Part shown: in pieces, positions 1 through 7,414 of the stretch | How the letters are laid out: the number at the start of each line of letters is the position of its first letter | Numbering within the stretch: position 1 is the first letter of the stretch | The notes under the pieces: model-generated | The model's input: only the letters and a program-made list of their open reading frames with translations | Told to the model about the DNA's origin: nothing | Databases searched by the model: none | Program-made: the position numbers and the translations under genes | Origin: an uncultured Ruminococcus sp. | GTDB lineage: Bacteria; Bacillota; Clostridia; Oscillospirales; Ruminococcaceae | Assembly: GCA_949291125.1 (NCBI GenBank) | Contig: CASEUJ010000029.1 | Location: 1-52,070, forward strand | Length of the DNA stretch: 52,070 nt | Direction of reading: 5' to 3'

Positions 1-2
1 CT

Positions 3-1385
3 ACTACTACTACTACTACTACTATTACAAGTTCTGCTTCCGACAGTAAAACTACAACATCCGCAATTCCTGAAACATCTTCTACTTCTACATCTGTGAC
101 AACAACTGCGGGTCATGCTACAACAACTTCCACGTCTACATCTGTGGCAACGACGAGCACACATGCAGTAACTTCAACATCTATAAATACGACGACAACA
201 AATACAACGACAACATCTACTGCCAACGTCACAACTTCTGACACAACATCAATATTCACTGCATCAACGACTACAAGTAAATCTTCCGTAACCACAACAG
301 ATACAGCTACGACAACTACGACAGTGACAACTGCCGGAGTGACAACACCTTCTACTACAACGAGCATTGGCACAGAAACAGTATTGACTACAGTTTCTGA
401 TTCTTCTACCACAGTGATAACGACACCTACAACTGCAGGTGTTACAACTCCTGTAACAACTACAACGCCAACAACCGCAGCGTCAACCGCTACAGCTGAA
501 AGCCAAGAAACATCTTCTGCAACAAACACAAGCAGTCCAACTATAACAACAGCAATCACAACAACGCTTACAACTGCAGGTGTAACAACACCTCCTGCTA
601 CAACAAGTATTACTGTAACGAGCATTGACACTGAAACAAAATTTTCTGATTCTTCTACCATAATGACAACGACGCTTACGACTACAGGCGTAACAACGCC
701 ATTTGCAACAACAGAAACAACAGTACAAACCACTACAACAGAAGAAACAGATTATACAGCGACAACAGCAACTTTTTCTACTGCTAATACAACAACATCC
801 ATTTCTACCACAGATATCTCCACCACCACAACATCTACATCGTTGACAACACCAGATCATTCCACAACAGAAGTTAGCATGACAACATCTGTGACAGCGT
901 CCACAACAACTGTTACAACAGTATTTACAATTCCCACAACAATCGATGCAACCACGCAAACGACTATGTCAGACACGACAACACAGACAACAACCACAGC
1001 ATTCACATCAACACGACCTACAACTGATGTCACAATCACAACAACACTCGAAATGACAACAACTTCAATTACCACTTCTGTTGTAATTACCGACCCGACA
1101 GCTCCGGTGGTAACTGGAGTTCGAGGTGATGCAAACTTAGACGGCATCGTTAACATTCATGACGCATTTTCGGCTTTGACGTATTACTGCAACCAAATGG
1201 CAGGCAATACTGACTATCAACTTCACGAAGATGCACAGCTGAATGATATCGCCATTTCACAAGTAGATATCAACAGAGATGGAAAAATTGCAATGTTGGA
1301 TGCATTTACGATCTTGATCTATTATTGTAATCACAGTGCAGGCATTGATATGACTTGGGAAGAAGCTTTACAACTATGGCTTTGA
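3..1385 (+). CDS. Thr-rich dockerin protein, 3' part (5' end outside window)
   Basis: The reading frame is open from the first bases of the window (codons start at position 3), so the gene begins upstream and only its C-terminal part is seen. About 340 residues are an extremely Thr/Ser-rich linker, starting with eight ACT codons. It ends in a type I-like dockerin at about 1125-1350, with two calcium-loop/helix repeats: DANLDGIVNIHDAF followed by LTYYCN, and DINRDGKIAMLDAF followed by LIYYCN. Dockerins bind cohesins and attach enzymes or structural proteins to a cellulosome or amylosome scaffold outside the cell. The Thr-rich linker is probably a glycosylated, extended spacer. The catalytic or binding module, if any, lies outside the window. 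Decayed dockerin-like sequence follows the stop codon, and a hairpin terminator lies at 1546-1604. Confidence 0.88.
   Translation, partial: TTTTTTTITSSASDSKTTTSAIPETSSTSTSVTTTAGHATTTSTSTSVATTSTHAVTSTSINTTTTNTTTTSTANVTTSDTTSIFTASTTTSKSSVTTTDTATTTTTVTTAGVTTPSTTTSIGTETVLTTVSDSSTTVITTPTTAGVTTPVTTTTPTTAASTATAESQETSSATNTSSPTITTAITTTLTTAGVTTPPATTSITVTSIDTETKFSDSSTIMTTTLTTTGVTTPFATTETTVQTTTTEETDYTATTATFSTANTTTSISTTDISTTTTSTSLTTPDHSTTEVSMTTSVTASTTTVTTVFTIPTTIDATTQTTMSDTTTQTTTTAFTSTRPTTDVTITTTLEMTTTSITTSVVITDPTAPVVTGVRGDANLDGIVNIHDAFSALTYYCNQMAGNTDYQLHEDAQLNDIAISQVDINRDGKIAMLDAFTILIYYCNHSAGIDMTWEEALQLWL
327..701 (+). repeat. Imperfect TTAGVTTP-type repeats in Thr-rich linker
   Basis: The eight-residue motif TTAGVTTP (once TTTGVTTP) occurs four times, at about 327, 429, 570 and 678, spaced by 34-47 codons. 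It is followed loosely by Thr-rich tracts, Ser-Ile-x-Thr-Glu and SDSST. This is a degenerate internal amplification within the linker. Confidence 0.7.
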
Positions 1386-1480
1386 TGTATTACTTGCAAC
1401 CGAATAGTACAAGTGGATATCAATATTGGTATTGAGCTGACCTGAAAAGACGCTTTACAAAAAACTATGCTCCCGGTTTC
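1378..1480 (+). pseudogene. Decayed extra dockerin half-repeat after the stop codon
   Basis: Positions 1378-1405 closely copy 1172-1198, the part encoding ALTYYCNQ, with a one-base insertion. Positions 1414-1426 resemble the VDIN codons near 1260. Positions 1430-1470 copy the GIDMTWEEALQ tail at 1343-1377, with a stop in place of the Trp codon. The stretch is therefore a duplicated dockerin end that has lost its frame; the current stop codon of the gene lies inside it. Confidence 0.7.
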
Positions 1481-1545
1481 AGATTTTACTTAAACTAAGC
1501 ATCTAGGTTGTAACCTTATTCAGATTCTTTCTGATAAAAACTGAT

Positions 1546-1604
1546 TCACCCCTCAGGCTGCCAAACCCGACTTATCTGGCAACTCTGAGGGGTGATTTAT
1601 TTTG
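1546..1604 (+). terminator. Rho-independent terminator after dockerin gene
   Basis: An 11-bp stem pairs TCACCCCTCAG (1546-1556) with CTGAGGGGTGA (1585-1595). An inner CTGCCA/TGGCA pairing extends it, and a T-rich tail follows on the plus strand. Confidence 0.85.
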
Positions 1605-1658
1605 AATCAACGCATCCGTAGACTAAACGTGATGCAGCTCTCAGTAAAATGCAGAAAT

Positions 1659-1701
1659 AAAATCCCCACTGTCACCATAGATAGTGATAGTGGGGGATTT
1701 T
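1659..1701. terminator. Bidirectional hairpin terminator
   Basis: AAAATCCCCACTGTCAC (1659-1675) pairs with GTGATAGTGGGGGATTTT (1684-1701) with one bulge and one mismatch. T runs flank both sides, so it can stop transcription from either direction. It is the first good terminator met on the minus strand after hisE. Confidence 0.75.
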
Positions 1702-1747
1702 ATAATTTCATAAAGACGATAAGTTCTAGCCTCGTGCAAGAGTCCTT

Positions 1748-1948
1748 TTATTGGAAAGATGGCGGTCTTACATTGGTTTTAGAGAAAGGATTGTCATGTG
1801 GAGAAGGCTCCGACAAGCTAAAGTACATCTTCGCAGCCTTTAATTCACCGTTTCCGCCGCCAAGTTGTTCTTGCAACAGCGCTGCATACTGCGGATTCGG
1901 CTTTTCCACAGCAACTGGGTGGAACAACATTTTCTCATGTTTGAACAT
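1748..1948 (-). pseudogene. Manganese catalase N-terminal fragment
   Basis: The frame starts at an ATG at 1948 preceded by GGAGG. It encodes MFKHEKMLFHPV, then VEKPNPQYAALLQEQLGGG and NGELKAA, which is the conserved start of non-haem manganese catalases of the CotJC type (normally about 200-290 residues). After about 43 residues the match ends and the remaining 23 residues (up to VRPPSFQ) do not resemble the family, so this is a 5' remnant of a deleted gene. The intact enzyme disproportionates hydrogen peroxide at a di-manganese site, and in spore formers it is often a coat protein. The fragment keeps its ribosome binding site but lacks the metal ligands. Recombination debris is more likely than a working short protein. 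Confidence 0.75.
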
Positions 1949-2004
1949 ACTATCAACCTCCGTTAGGTGATAATGTTCGTATTGTTCCCGTGTTGCAGAA
2001 AAAT

Positions 2005-2160
2005 ATGCACATATTTGACGATTCACGGGAAATACAGATCAAGATCACAAATTCTGAAGATCCTGAGATTCTACATTCTTTCGGCATCAAAATTTTTACC
2101 CTGCCCAAATTCTATGCTTTAGAACCAATCACAGCCACTGGGTCTCGCTATCCTGATTGA
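2005..2160 (+). other. Unassigned short frame, 51 codons, possibly a relic
   Basis: The 367-bp gap between the catalase fragment and hisE holds this plus-strand frame, starting MHIFDDSREIQIKITNSEDP. The same frame is open without a stop back to about 1945 but has no ribosome binding site at either end. The composition is protein-like, yet I do not recognise a family. It may be the 3' remnant of a lost gene. Confidence 0.25.
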
Positions 2161-2322
2161 TGGCTTTCAACTGATCTGATTCTTCCCGCATCGGCTCTTG
2201 ATTTTGTCCTTCTTCCAGTTCTCGTCGCAGTTTCCACGGATTTTTCCTGCGCTTTGCCGTTAAGGAACATGCAGCCGCAATGCATGCCAGATTCTTACAT
2301 ACCTCCGTAGTATCTTTAAGAG
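2129..2322 (-). other. Startless open frame directly after hisE, possible relic
   Basis: Directly after hisE a minus-strand frame is open for about 64 codons but has no ATG, GTG or TTG near its 5' end. It contains KNLACIAAACSLTAK and then a charged stretch (RRELEEGQNQEP), ending in QWL and a stop. GGAGG precedes an ATG at once followed by TAA; removing one T from ATGTAAG would put ATG in this frame. The first part resembles a lipoprotein signal with the lipobox Cys lost. It could be a frameshifted small gene or chance. Confidence 0.25.
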
Positions 2323-2663
2323 TTATGATCTACATTTTTGAATGTCTTCAGATTGCCGATCTTCTGGCTGCGCTCCTCCAATACTTCCTCCACCTCAGAC
2401 CACGGCAGTCCCTGCTGCGCACACAACACCATCAGGTGATACATAAGGTCTGCGATTTCGTTTTTCAGTTCATCATTATCATTGTTCTTTGCGGCAATGA
2501 TCATCTCGGAGCATTCCTCACCGCACTTTTTCAAAATCTTATCTTGTCCCTTTGAAAACAAATAGCAAGTATAAGATTTCTGAGATTCAATATCTACTTT
2601 TCCACTCTCATACAATGCCTTCCGGCTCATGACTACCTCGTATAATTCCTGTAATGCGTTCAT
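2316..2663 (-). CDS. hisE: Phosphoribosyl-ATP pyrophosphatase
   Basis: Hydrolyses phosphoribosyl-ATP to phosphoribosyl-AMP and pyrophosphate, the second step of histidine synthesis. The 115-residue protein has the family helix-bundle motif [11 protein letters not shown] and then [12 protein letters not shown], whose acidic residues bind magnesium. It is a separate gene, not fused to hisI as in enterobacteria. Its ATG overlaps the hisI stop by four bases (ATGA), so translation is probably coupled. It is the last gene of the his operon. Confidence 0.97.
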   Translation of the reverse strand: MNALQELYEVVMSRKALYESGKVDIESQKSYTCYLFSKGQDKILKKCGEECSEMIIAAKNNDNDELKNEIADLMYHLMVLCAQQGLPWSEVEEVLEERSQKIGNLKTFKNVDHNS

Positions 2664-3010
2664 TTCTCTTCGTCCTCTCTATATATTTCATTAAAAAAGC
2701 AACTGAACGATCCGGTGTGACACGCCACGCCAGTCTGCTTCACATTGAGCAGCAGTGTATCATTATCGCAATCACTATAGATCGATACTACTTTTTGCAG
2801 ATGGCCGCTGGTGGCTCCTTTGTTCCAGAGTTCCTGCCGCGAACGACTCCAGTACCAGGTATAGCCGGTTTCCAATGTTTTGCGCAGGCTTTCCTCATTC
2901 ATATACGCCAGCATCAGAACTGTTTTGGTATCCACGTCAAAAGCGATCGCCGGAATCAGCTCAGATTTGGCAAAGTATTTTTCCAGATGGTTGATGTCAA
3001 TTTTGACCAT
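2660..3010 (-). CDS. hisI: Phosphoribosyl-AMP cyclohydrolase
   Basis: Opens the adenine ring of phosphoribosyl-AMP, the third step of histidine synthesis. The start chosen is the ATG at 3010, giving [13 protein letters not shown], with GAGGTG just upstream; the frame extends further 5' but that part is out-of-family. The 116-residue protein has the expected metal-binding motifs: CDNDTLL with the following VACHTG and a third Cys in SFSCFF bind zinc, and [15 protein letters not shown] is the family core. It follows the sdpI-like gene by 10 bases and overlaps hisE by four. Confidence 0.97.
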   Translation of the reverse strand: MVKIDINHLEKYFAKSELIPAIAFDVDTKTVLMLAYMNEESLRKTLETGYTWYWSRSRQELWNKGATSGHLQKVVSIYSDCDNDTLLLNVKQTGVACHTGSFSCFFNEIYREDEEK

Positions 3011-3020
3011 TGATTTCACC

Positions 3021-3398
3021 TCACTTGTCCTTCGGGTTTCCGTTTTCGTCAAACCGCTTTTGCAGCGCACGTTCGGTGGGAAGAATCGTTCCAAGCAGCA
3101 ACAGTATTTGCACAAGCACTGCTACTACCATGATCATACACCGATAGGTGTTTTCCACATAAAGATAGGCAATGCAAACAAGTCCGGAGCCAATCAGAAG
3201 CACTGTGCCCCATGTTATCCAAAGTCTGCCACAAACCTGATGCGCAAAATCCCACGCTGCCTGACTTTGCATCGAACGCTTTGTCCGATAACCGTACCAG
3301 TTGCTAATGTTCTTTGGCGGATGCTTTTTCATCATCCAGCCGGCAAACAACATTACAAGCGGTATCAAAACAGTCATTGCAATAGAATAGACTAACAT
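3021..3398 (-). CDS. SdpI-family membrane protein (immunity-like)
   Basis: A 125-residue protein starting at the ATG at 3398 behind GGAGG. It has three predicted membrane segments, at about residues 3-22, 53-75 and 82-103. Between the first two lies the signature NWYGYRT and SMQSQAAW of the SdpI/YfhL C-terminal domain. In Bacillus subtilis, SdpI protects against the SdpC toxin and signals its presence; short stand-alone members like this one are common and mostly unstudied. It is the third gene of the island between hisF and hisI, co-directional and 26 bases after the macrodomain gene. No toxin gene is visible nearby. The family is clear; an immunity role is inferred. Confidence 0.8.
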   Translation of the reverse strand: MLVYSIAMTVLIPLVMLFAGWMMKKHPPKNISNWYGYRTKRSMQSQAAWDFAHQVCGRLWITWGTVLLIGSGLVCIAYLYVENTYRCMIMVVAVLVQILLLLGTILPTERALQKRFDENGNPKDK

Positions 3399-3424
3399 TT
3401 GATTTTCCTCCGCTTCGATAAAAA

Positions 3425-3865
3425 TCAATCCAAAGAACAGACTACTATTTCCATTTCTGTATTCGCAAAGACACGCTGAATCAAGGGCGAAACCTCTTTC
3501 CAATGCAGTCTGTCCAATCCGCAGCCAATCTTCGGCATAGCTATCTTCGTGATCGAATTCTGTGCTGCAATCTCTGCCATGCTTTGCAGCGATTGTTCCA
3601 GAGAAAGGAGCGTTGGTTTGTTCCGCCAGCCTTTTTTGGTAACCAGATTCAGCACATGATGCAGTACATCCGGAATGCAAAAGCCCGTTCCGCTCCACGC
3701 CGGAAAAGAATCCCGGTTTTCGAACAGAAACCGTTTTTCATCAAATCGTTTCGCAAATTCTTTTGCAATTCCTGCACCCAATGCAAAATCAGCGCTAATG
3801 CAGTGCGCCAGCCAGTGGCTGTCTTTCAGCAAAAATAAGTCACACTTTTCTTCTCGGTACATCAT
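3425..3865 (-). CDS. TARG1-like macrodomain ADP-ribose hydrolase
   Basis: A 146-residue single macrodomain closely resembling human TARG1/OARD1. Conserved segments are LAHCISADFALGAGIAK, LVTKKGWRNKPT and MPKIGCGLDRL. TARG1 removes ADP-ribose from Glu/Asp residues, and related bacterial enzymes act on ADP-ribosylated DNA. Its catalytic Lys84 (in TKK) and Asp125 (in GCGLD) both have counterparts here, so the protein should be active. The start is taken as the ATG at 3865, four bases after the Imm51 stop; an upstream GTG at 3886 would overlap that gene. Placement between an Imm51 gene and an SdpI gene suggests reversal of a toxin's ADP-ribosylation. DarG-type antitoxins have a related domain, but no DarT-like gene is present. 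Confidence 0.85.
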   Translation of the reverse strand: MMYREEKCDLFLLKDSHWLAHCISADFALGAGIAKEFAKRFDEKRFLFENRDSFPAWSGTGFCIPDVLHHVLNLVTKKGWRNKPTLLSLEQSLQSMAEIAAQNSITKIAMPKIGCGLDRLHWKEVSPLIQRVFANTEMEIVVCSLD

Positions 3866-3869
3866 ATTT

Positions 3870-4226
3870 TTATTGTAGTTCCGCACGGGAAAACAAATCT
3901 AAAATCTGTTCTCGATCCTCACACGCTTCCTTGAACGCAGCAGCAAAATCAGCTAATGCTTCTCCATGATCAGAATAGACAACAAACGTATCTGCTTCGG
4001 AATCGAATTCAAATTCTTCCGGATCTCCATCAAATACTTCCTCCAGAAAAACCATCGCCAATGATTCCCAATCATACCCATTGCCTAAAAAGCCCTCTTC
4101 TTCACGGGTTGCAAAAACATCCATCAAATATTCGCCAGCCTGAAGTTGAAGCATATAACTGTCTTCTAACTTCGTAAAGGAAAAAGGAGCAATTTGTTCT
4201 TGAAATAATTCGTTATAAAAATGCAT
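3870..4226 (-). CDS. Imm51-family immunity protein
   Basis: A 118-residue acidic cytoplasmic protein with the family core EGFLGNGYDWESLAMVF, then FDSEADTFVVYS and DFAAAFKEACED, as in immunity protein 51 of bacterial polymorphic toxin systems. Such proteins normally sit beside a secreted toxin and bind its toxic domain; here the gene is an orphan in the his operon. The start chosen is the ATG at 4226 with AAAGGAAA upstream; an ATG at 4241 overlaps the hisF stop and would add five residues. The next gene, a macrodomain, starts four bases after its stop. Confidence 0.8.
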   Translation of the reverse strand: MHFYNELFQEQIAPFSFTKLEDSYMLQLQAGEYLMDVFATREEEGFLGNGYDWESLAMVFLEEVFDGDPEEFEFDSEADTFVVYSDHGEALADFAAAFKEACEDREQILDLFSRAELQ

Positions 4227-4237
4227 ATTGTTTCCTT

Positions 4238-4993
4238 TCATCGCATGGGAATACCCTTCGCCCGACAGTCTGCCTTAACCTCCTGCACGGTCAGTTCCCG
4301 GAAGTGGAAAAGCGATGCCGCCAGCGCCGCACTACACCCGGTTTTCAAAAATGCTTCTGCAAAGTCAGACAGTTTTCCGGCACCGCCGCTGGCAATGACG
4401 GGAATCTGCACCGCATCACAAACCGCCTTCAACATCGGCAAATCAAAGCCGCCGCGCACACCATCGGTGTCAATGGAATTGAGACAGATCTCCCCTGCCC
4501 CAAGCTGTTCGCACTGTTTCACCCAATCGATTAAATCGAGATGCATATCCACTCTCGCACCGTTGATGTACACCGTCCACTTGTTCTCACCGATCTTCTT
4601 TGCATCCACGCCAACGCAGATACACTGACAACCAAAAATGTCTGCGCCGTCTTTAATAAGCTGCGGATTCTGCACCGCCTGGGAATTGACCGACACTTTA
4701 TCTGCCCCGGCGCGCAGCGTTTCCCGGATATCATCCACCGTCTTGATACCGCCACCGACCGTCAGCGGGACAAATACTTTTTTTGCCGTCTCCCGTACCA
4801 CATCCAGCATCACACCTCTGCCCTCATAAGAGGCAGTGATATCGTAGAATACGATTTCATCGGCACCTTGAAGATTATACTCGTAGGCACACTCTACCGG
4901 ATCCCCAACGTCCTTGATTCCCTCAAAATTCACACCCTTGACCACTTTACCGTTCCGTACATCAAGACACGGAATAATTCGTTTTGCCAACAT
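4238..4993 (-). CDS. hisF: Imidazole glycerol phosphate synthase cyclase subunit
   Basis: Uses ammonia from HisH and PRFAR to make imidazole glycerol phosphate and AICAR, joining histidine and purine metabolism. The 251-residue TIM barrel has the catalytic N-terminal strand [15 protein letters not shown], whose Asp is the general acid/base, then phosphate loops [11 protein letters not shown] and [12 protein letters not shown] second catalytic Asp is in LNSIDTDG. It begins one base after hisA ends and is followed, after an 11-base gap, by the Imm51 gene. Confidence 0.98.
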   Translation of the reverse strand: MLAKRIIPCLDVRNGKVVKGVNFEGIKDVGDPVECAYEYNLQGADEIVFYDITASYEGRGVMLDVVRETAKKVFVPLTVGGGIKTVDDIRETLRAGADKVSVNSQAVQNPQLIKDGADIFGCQCICVGVDAKKIGENKWTVYINGARVDMHLDLIDWVKQCEQLGAGEICLNSIDTDGVRGGFDLPMLKAVCDAVQIPVIASGGAGKLSDFAEAFLKTGCSAALAASLFHFRELTVQEVKADCRAKGIPMR

Positions 4994-4994
4994 A

Positions 4995-5726
4995 TCACTT
5001 CACTCCTTCCGCCAATCGAATCGCTTCCGATAAGTCGAGTGTTCCCTGATAAATCGACTTGCCGCAGATCGTGCCATACAGTCCCAGCTCCTTACAGTTC
5101 CGAATGTCCTCAATGGTATGGACACCACCGCTGGCAATGATATTGCACTTGTCCTGCGCCGCTTCGTGCATTTTTCTGAGCTGGTCTGTATTCACTCCAG
5201 AGAGCGTTCCATCCTTCGAAATATCCGTCACAATAAAATATTTCACACCAATTTTCATCATTTCCAGCATCAGCGTGACTTCATCTACATCTGATTCCTC
5301 CAGCCAGCCCTCTGTGGCAACCATTCCGCTTTTGGAATCAATGCCCACGGCGATATGTGTGCTGCCGAACCTTGCTACGGCATCTTTGACCAACTTTGGA
5401 TTTTTCAGTGCCGCGGAGCCTAAAATCACACGTTCCACGCCGGATTTCAAGTAGGTTTCGATCGTCTCTAAATTCCGGATGCCGCCGCCGACTTCTACTT
5501 TCAGACCGGTGTTGGCAGCAACATCCTCATAGATCTTCTGGTTCACCGGTCTTCCCTCTTTGGCACCGTCTAAGTCCACCATATGAATCCACGATGCACC
5601 AGCTTTTTCAAAGTCCTTTGCTGTTTCCATATAATCTGCAGCAACTTTTTCCACGGTGGAAAAGTCCCCTTTATACAGCCGGACGCAATTTCCGTCTTTG
5701 ATATCAATTGCAGGTAAAATAATCAT
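4995..5726 (-). CDS. hisA: ProFAR isomerase
   Basis: Carries out the Amadori rearrangement of ProFAR to PRFAR, the fourth step of histidine synthesis. The 243-residue TIM barrel begins [22 protein letters not shown], where the Asp in AIDIKDG is catalytic; the second catalytic Asp lies in [10 protein letters not shown]. Phosphate loops EVGGGIRN and ASGGVHT are present. Its ATG overlaps the hisH stop by four bases. Confidence 0.98.
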   Translation of the reverse strand: MIILPAIDIKDGNCVRLYKGDFSTVEKVAADYMETAKDFEKAGASWIHMVDLDGAKEGRPVNQKIYEDVAANTGLKVEVGGGIRNLETIETYLKSGVERVILGSAALKNPKLVKDAVARFGSTHIAVGIDSKSGMVATEGWLEESDVDEVTLMLEMMKIGVKYFIVTDISKDGTLSGVNTDQLRKMHEAAQDKCNIIASGGVHTIEDIRNCKELGLYGTICGKSIYQGTLDLSEAIRLAEGVK

Positions 5727-6331
5727 CCGATCAGCCCTCCGAAATTCCGCAGAATCTGTAAGCCGACTTCGCCACTCTTTTCCGGGTGGAACTGAGCGCC
5801 ATACACCGTTTTGCCGTCATAGACCATTGCCGGGATCTTTGCATCGCCGTATTCCACATACGCTGCAAGATACTCATTCGGTGTATGTGCCTGATAAGAG
5901 TGTACAAAGTAAACATATGCCTCATCCGGTAGATTGCGCAGAATCGGACAGTCCAGACGAATTTCCAGCTTATTCCAGCCCATATGCGGAATGACCATAC
6001 CCGGTACAACAATCTTTTCTACGCTGCCCGGAACCAGCCCTAAACCATCGCACTCCTCAAACTCATAGCCCTTCTCAAAGATCAGTTGCATACCAAGGCA
6101 GATACCGAGGAACGGCTTCTTATGGGCTTCCTCCTGAATCACTTCTACCAGTCCGCGGTCTTTCAGCATTTGCATAGCACTGGGAAACGCGCCTACACCT
6201 GGCAAAATCAGTGCATCTGCTTTGCGAATATCCTCCGGATTCGAGGTCAGTTCCCCCGGCAGTCCTAAGTAGTCCAGTGCGTTTTTTACGCTGAAAATAT
6301 TTCCTGCACCATAATCAATAATTGCAATCAT
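5723..6331 (-). CDS. hisH: Imidazole glycerol phosphate synthase glutaminase subunit
   Basis: A class I glutamine amidotransferase that supplies ammonia to HisF. The 202-residue protein has the nucleophile Cys in LGICLGMQL, the oxyanion-strand region LPGVGAF, and the His/Glu pair of the catalytic triad in QFHPEKSG. It starts one base from the hisB stop and overlaps hisA by four bases, as expected for subunits made in equal amounts. Confidence 0.98.
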   Translation of the reverse strand: MIAIIDYGAGNIFSVKNALDYLGLPGELTSNPEDIRKADALILPGVGAFPSAMQMLKDRGLVEVIQEEAHKKPFLGICLGMQLIFEKGYEFEECDGLGLVPGSVEKIVVPGMVIPHMGWNKLEIRLDCPILRNLPDEAYVYFVHSYQAHTPNEYLAAYVEYGDAKIPAMVYDGKTVYGAQFHPEKSGEVGLQILRNFGGLIG

Positions 6332-6913
6332 TCATAACACTCCTTTCGTGGATAATGTCTTTCCGGCTTCTGATGGCATTACCGCCGTTTTTAATGCGTG
6401 GGCAACTGCTTTGAAGGCGGCTTCACATTTATGATGATCGTTGGAACCATACATCATGTTGACATGCAGCGTAATACCGGCGTGAAATGCAAAGGCACGA
6501 AAAAACTCTTCCGTCAAGCAAGTGTCATATTGCCCAATCGTGGCGTTGGTAAATATTCCTTGAAACACCAGAAACGGGCGGTTGCTGATGTCCAGACTGC
6601 AAAACGCTAAGGCTTCATCCATGGGAATATAGGCACTTCCATAGCGTGCGATGCCGGACTTGTCCCCCAGTGCCTGTCCAAGTGCCTGCCCTAAGACAAT
6701 ACCGGTGTCCTCTACCGTGTGATGGCCGTCTACATGGAGATCCCCTTTTACTTGAATCTCCATGCTAATGCCGCTGTGAACAGAAAGAGCAGTGAGCATA
6801 TGGTCAAAAAAGCCGATACCGGTAGAAATGTTTGCTGTTCCCATGTTGTCGAGTTTGACTGTCACCTGAATGTCGGTTTCTTTTGTTGTGCGTGTAAGCT
6901 GCGCTTGCCGCAT
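6332..6913 (-). CDS. hisB: Imidazoleglycerol-phosphate dehydratase
   Basis: Dehydrates imidazole glycerol phosphate to imidazole acetol phosphate. The 193-residue protein is the monofunctional type with no phosphatase domain. It contains the manganese-binding repeats GFFDHML with HVDGHHTVED, and AFHAGITLH with GSNDHHKCEA. The start is the ATG at 6913 (MRQAQLTRTTKETD) with a GGAGG-like site upstream; the longer frame is not family-like. It follows the DUF6440 gene by 20 bases. Confidence 0.97.
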   Translation of the reverse strand: MRQAQLTRTTKETDIQVTVKLDNMGTANISTGIGFFDHMLTALSVHSGISMEIQVKGDLHVDGHHTVEDTGIVLGQALGQALGDKSGIARYGSAYIPMDEALAFCSLDISNRPFLVFQGIFTNATIGQYDTCLTEEFFRAFAFHAGITLHVNMMYGSNDHHKCEAAFKAVAHALKTAVMPSEAGKTLSTKGVL

Positions 6914-6933
6914 GGCTGTACCTCCTTGTGTAG

Positions 6934-7128
6934 TTATTCGTCGCGTTTTGTCACAATCGGCTTGCCTTGCGCATCCAGCAAAGGCGCCAAGCCACCGCAA
7001 TTGCCAGATTTTACCCACAAGTAATTGACACCGGTTTTTCGATCAACAATGACTTGTATCAGACTGGATTCCTTCAGCGTACTTCCTTCTTTTATCGTTA
7101 TTGCAAAACGCTGTTCTTTCTTTTTCAT
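6934..7128 (-). CDS. DUF6440 domain protein
   Basis: A 64-residue protein starting MKKKEQRF at the ATG at 7128 behind AGGAGG. The C-terminal half has the family pattern VDRKTGVNYLWVKSG, then GGLAPLLDAQGKP. DUF6440 has no established function; members are small, and I recall them near prophage- or toxin-associated genes. Here it is the second of two small genes between hisD and hisB. Upstream in-frame codons are probably untranslated. Confidence 0.75.
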   Translation of the reverse strand: MKKKEQRFAITIKEGSTLKESSLIQVIVDRKTGVNYLWVKSGNCGGLAPLLDAQGKPIVTKRDE

Positions 7129-7150
7129 ATCAATATTCCTCCTGAGCATA

Positions 7151-7408
7151 TCAGCTCCATTCCAGTTCAATACACCAATCCTGCTGTTGTCGATACACTT
7201 CAAAATGCTGCATCAATTCTGCCTGTTCCTCTGCCGAAAGAGATTCGTCAGAATTTCTCCACTGCAAACTGTTCTGGTATACAAAATATCCCCAAATGTC
7301 ACTGCCGTTTCCAGCCTTGAACTCTCCACTTCCCAAGATGACATCTCCATTTTCCAGTTGGAAGAAGATTTTATTGGAATTGCCGAGGATTTTGATGATG
7401 GGAGTCAT
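7151..7408 (-). CDS. Small Imm74-like protein
   Basis: An 85-residue protein beginning MTPIIKILGNSNKIFF, with FQLENGDVILGSGEF, YFVYQNSLQWRN and a C-terminal helix. The pattern (short beta strands, then a Tyr-x-x-Ser-x-x-x-Trp-like strand and a helix) resembles immunity protein 74, but I am not certain of the family. It starts six bases after the hisD stop with GAGGA inside the end of hisD, so it is translated as part of the his transcript. If it is an immunity protein, its toxin is not in the window. Confidence 0.55.
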   Translation of the reverse strand: MTPIIKILGNSNKIFFQLENGDVILGSGEFKAGNGSDIWGYFVYQNSLQWRNSDESLSAEEQAELMQHFEVYRQQQDWCIELEWS

Positions 7409-7414
7409 AATTAC

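Noticed and set aside
113-1156. Long minus-strand frames rich in Val or Cys across the dockerin gene
   Set aside because: They are the antisense of ACN/TCN-rich threonine codons and have no ribosome sites.
1602-1970. Plus-strand frame of 122 codons
   Set aside because: Antisense to the manganese catalase fragment and spans the terminator hairpin; no family resemblance.
2660-3115. Longer N-terminus for hisI
   Set aside because: The extra 35 residues overlap the SdpI-like gene and are unlike HisI; the ATG at 3010 has a good ribosome site.
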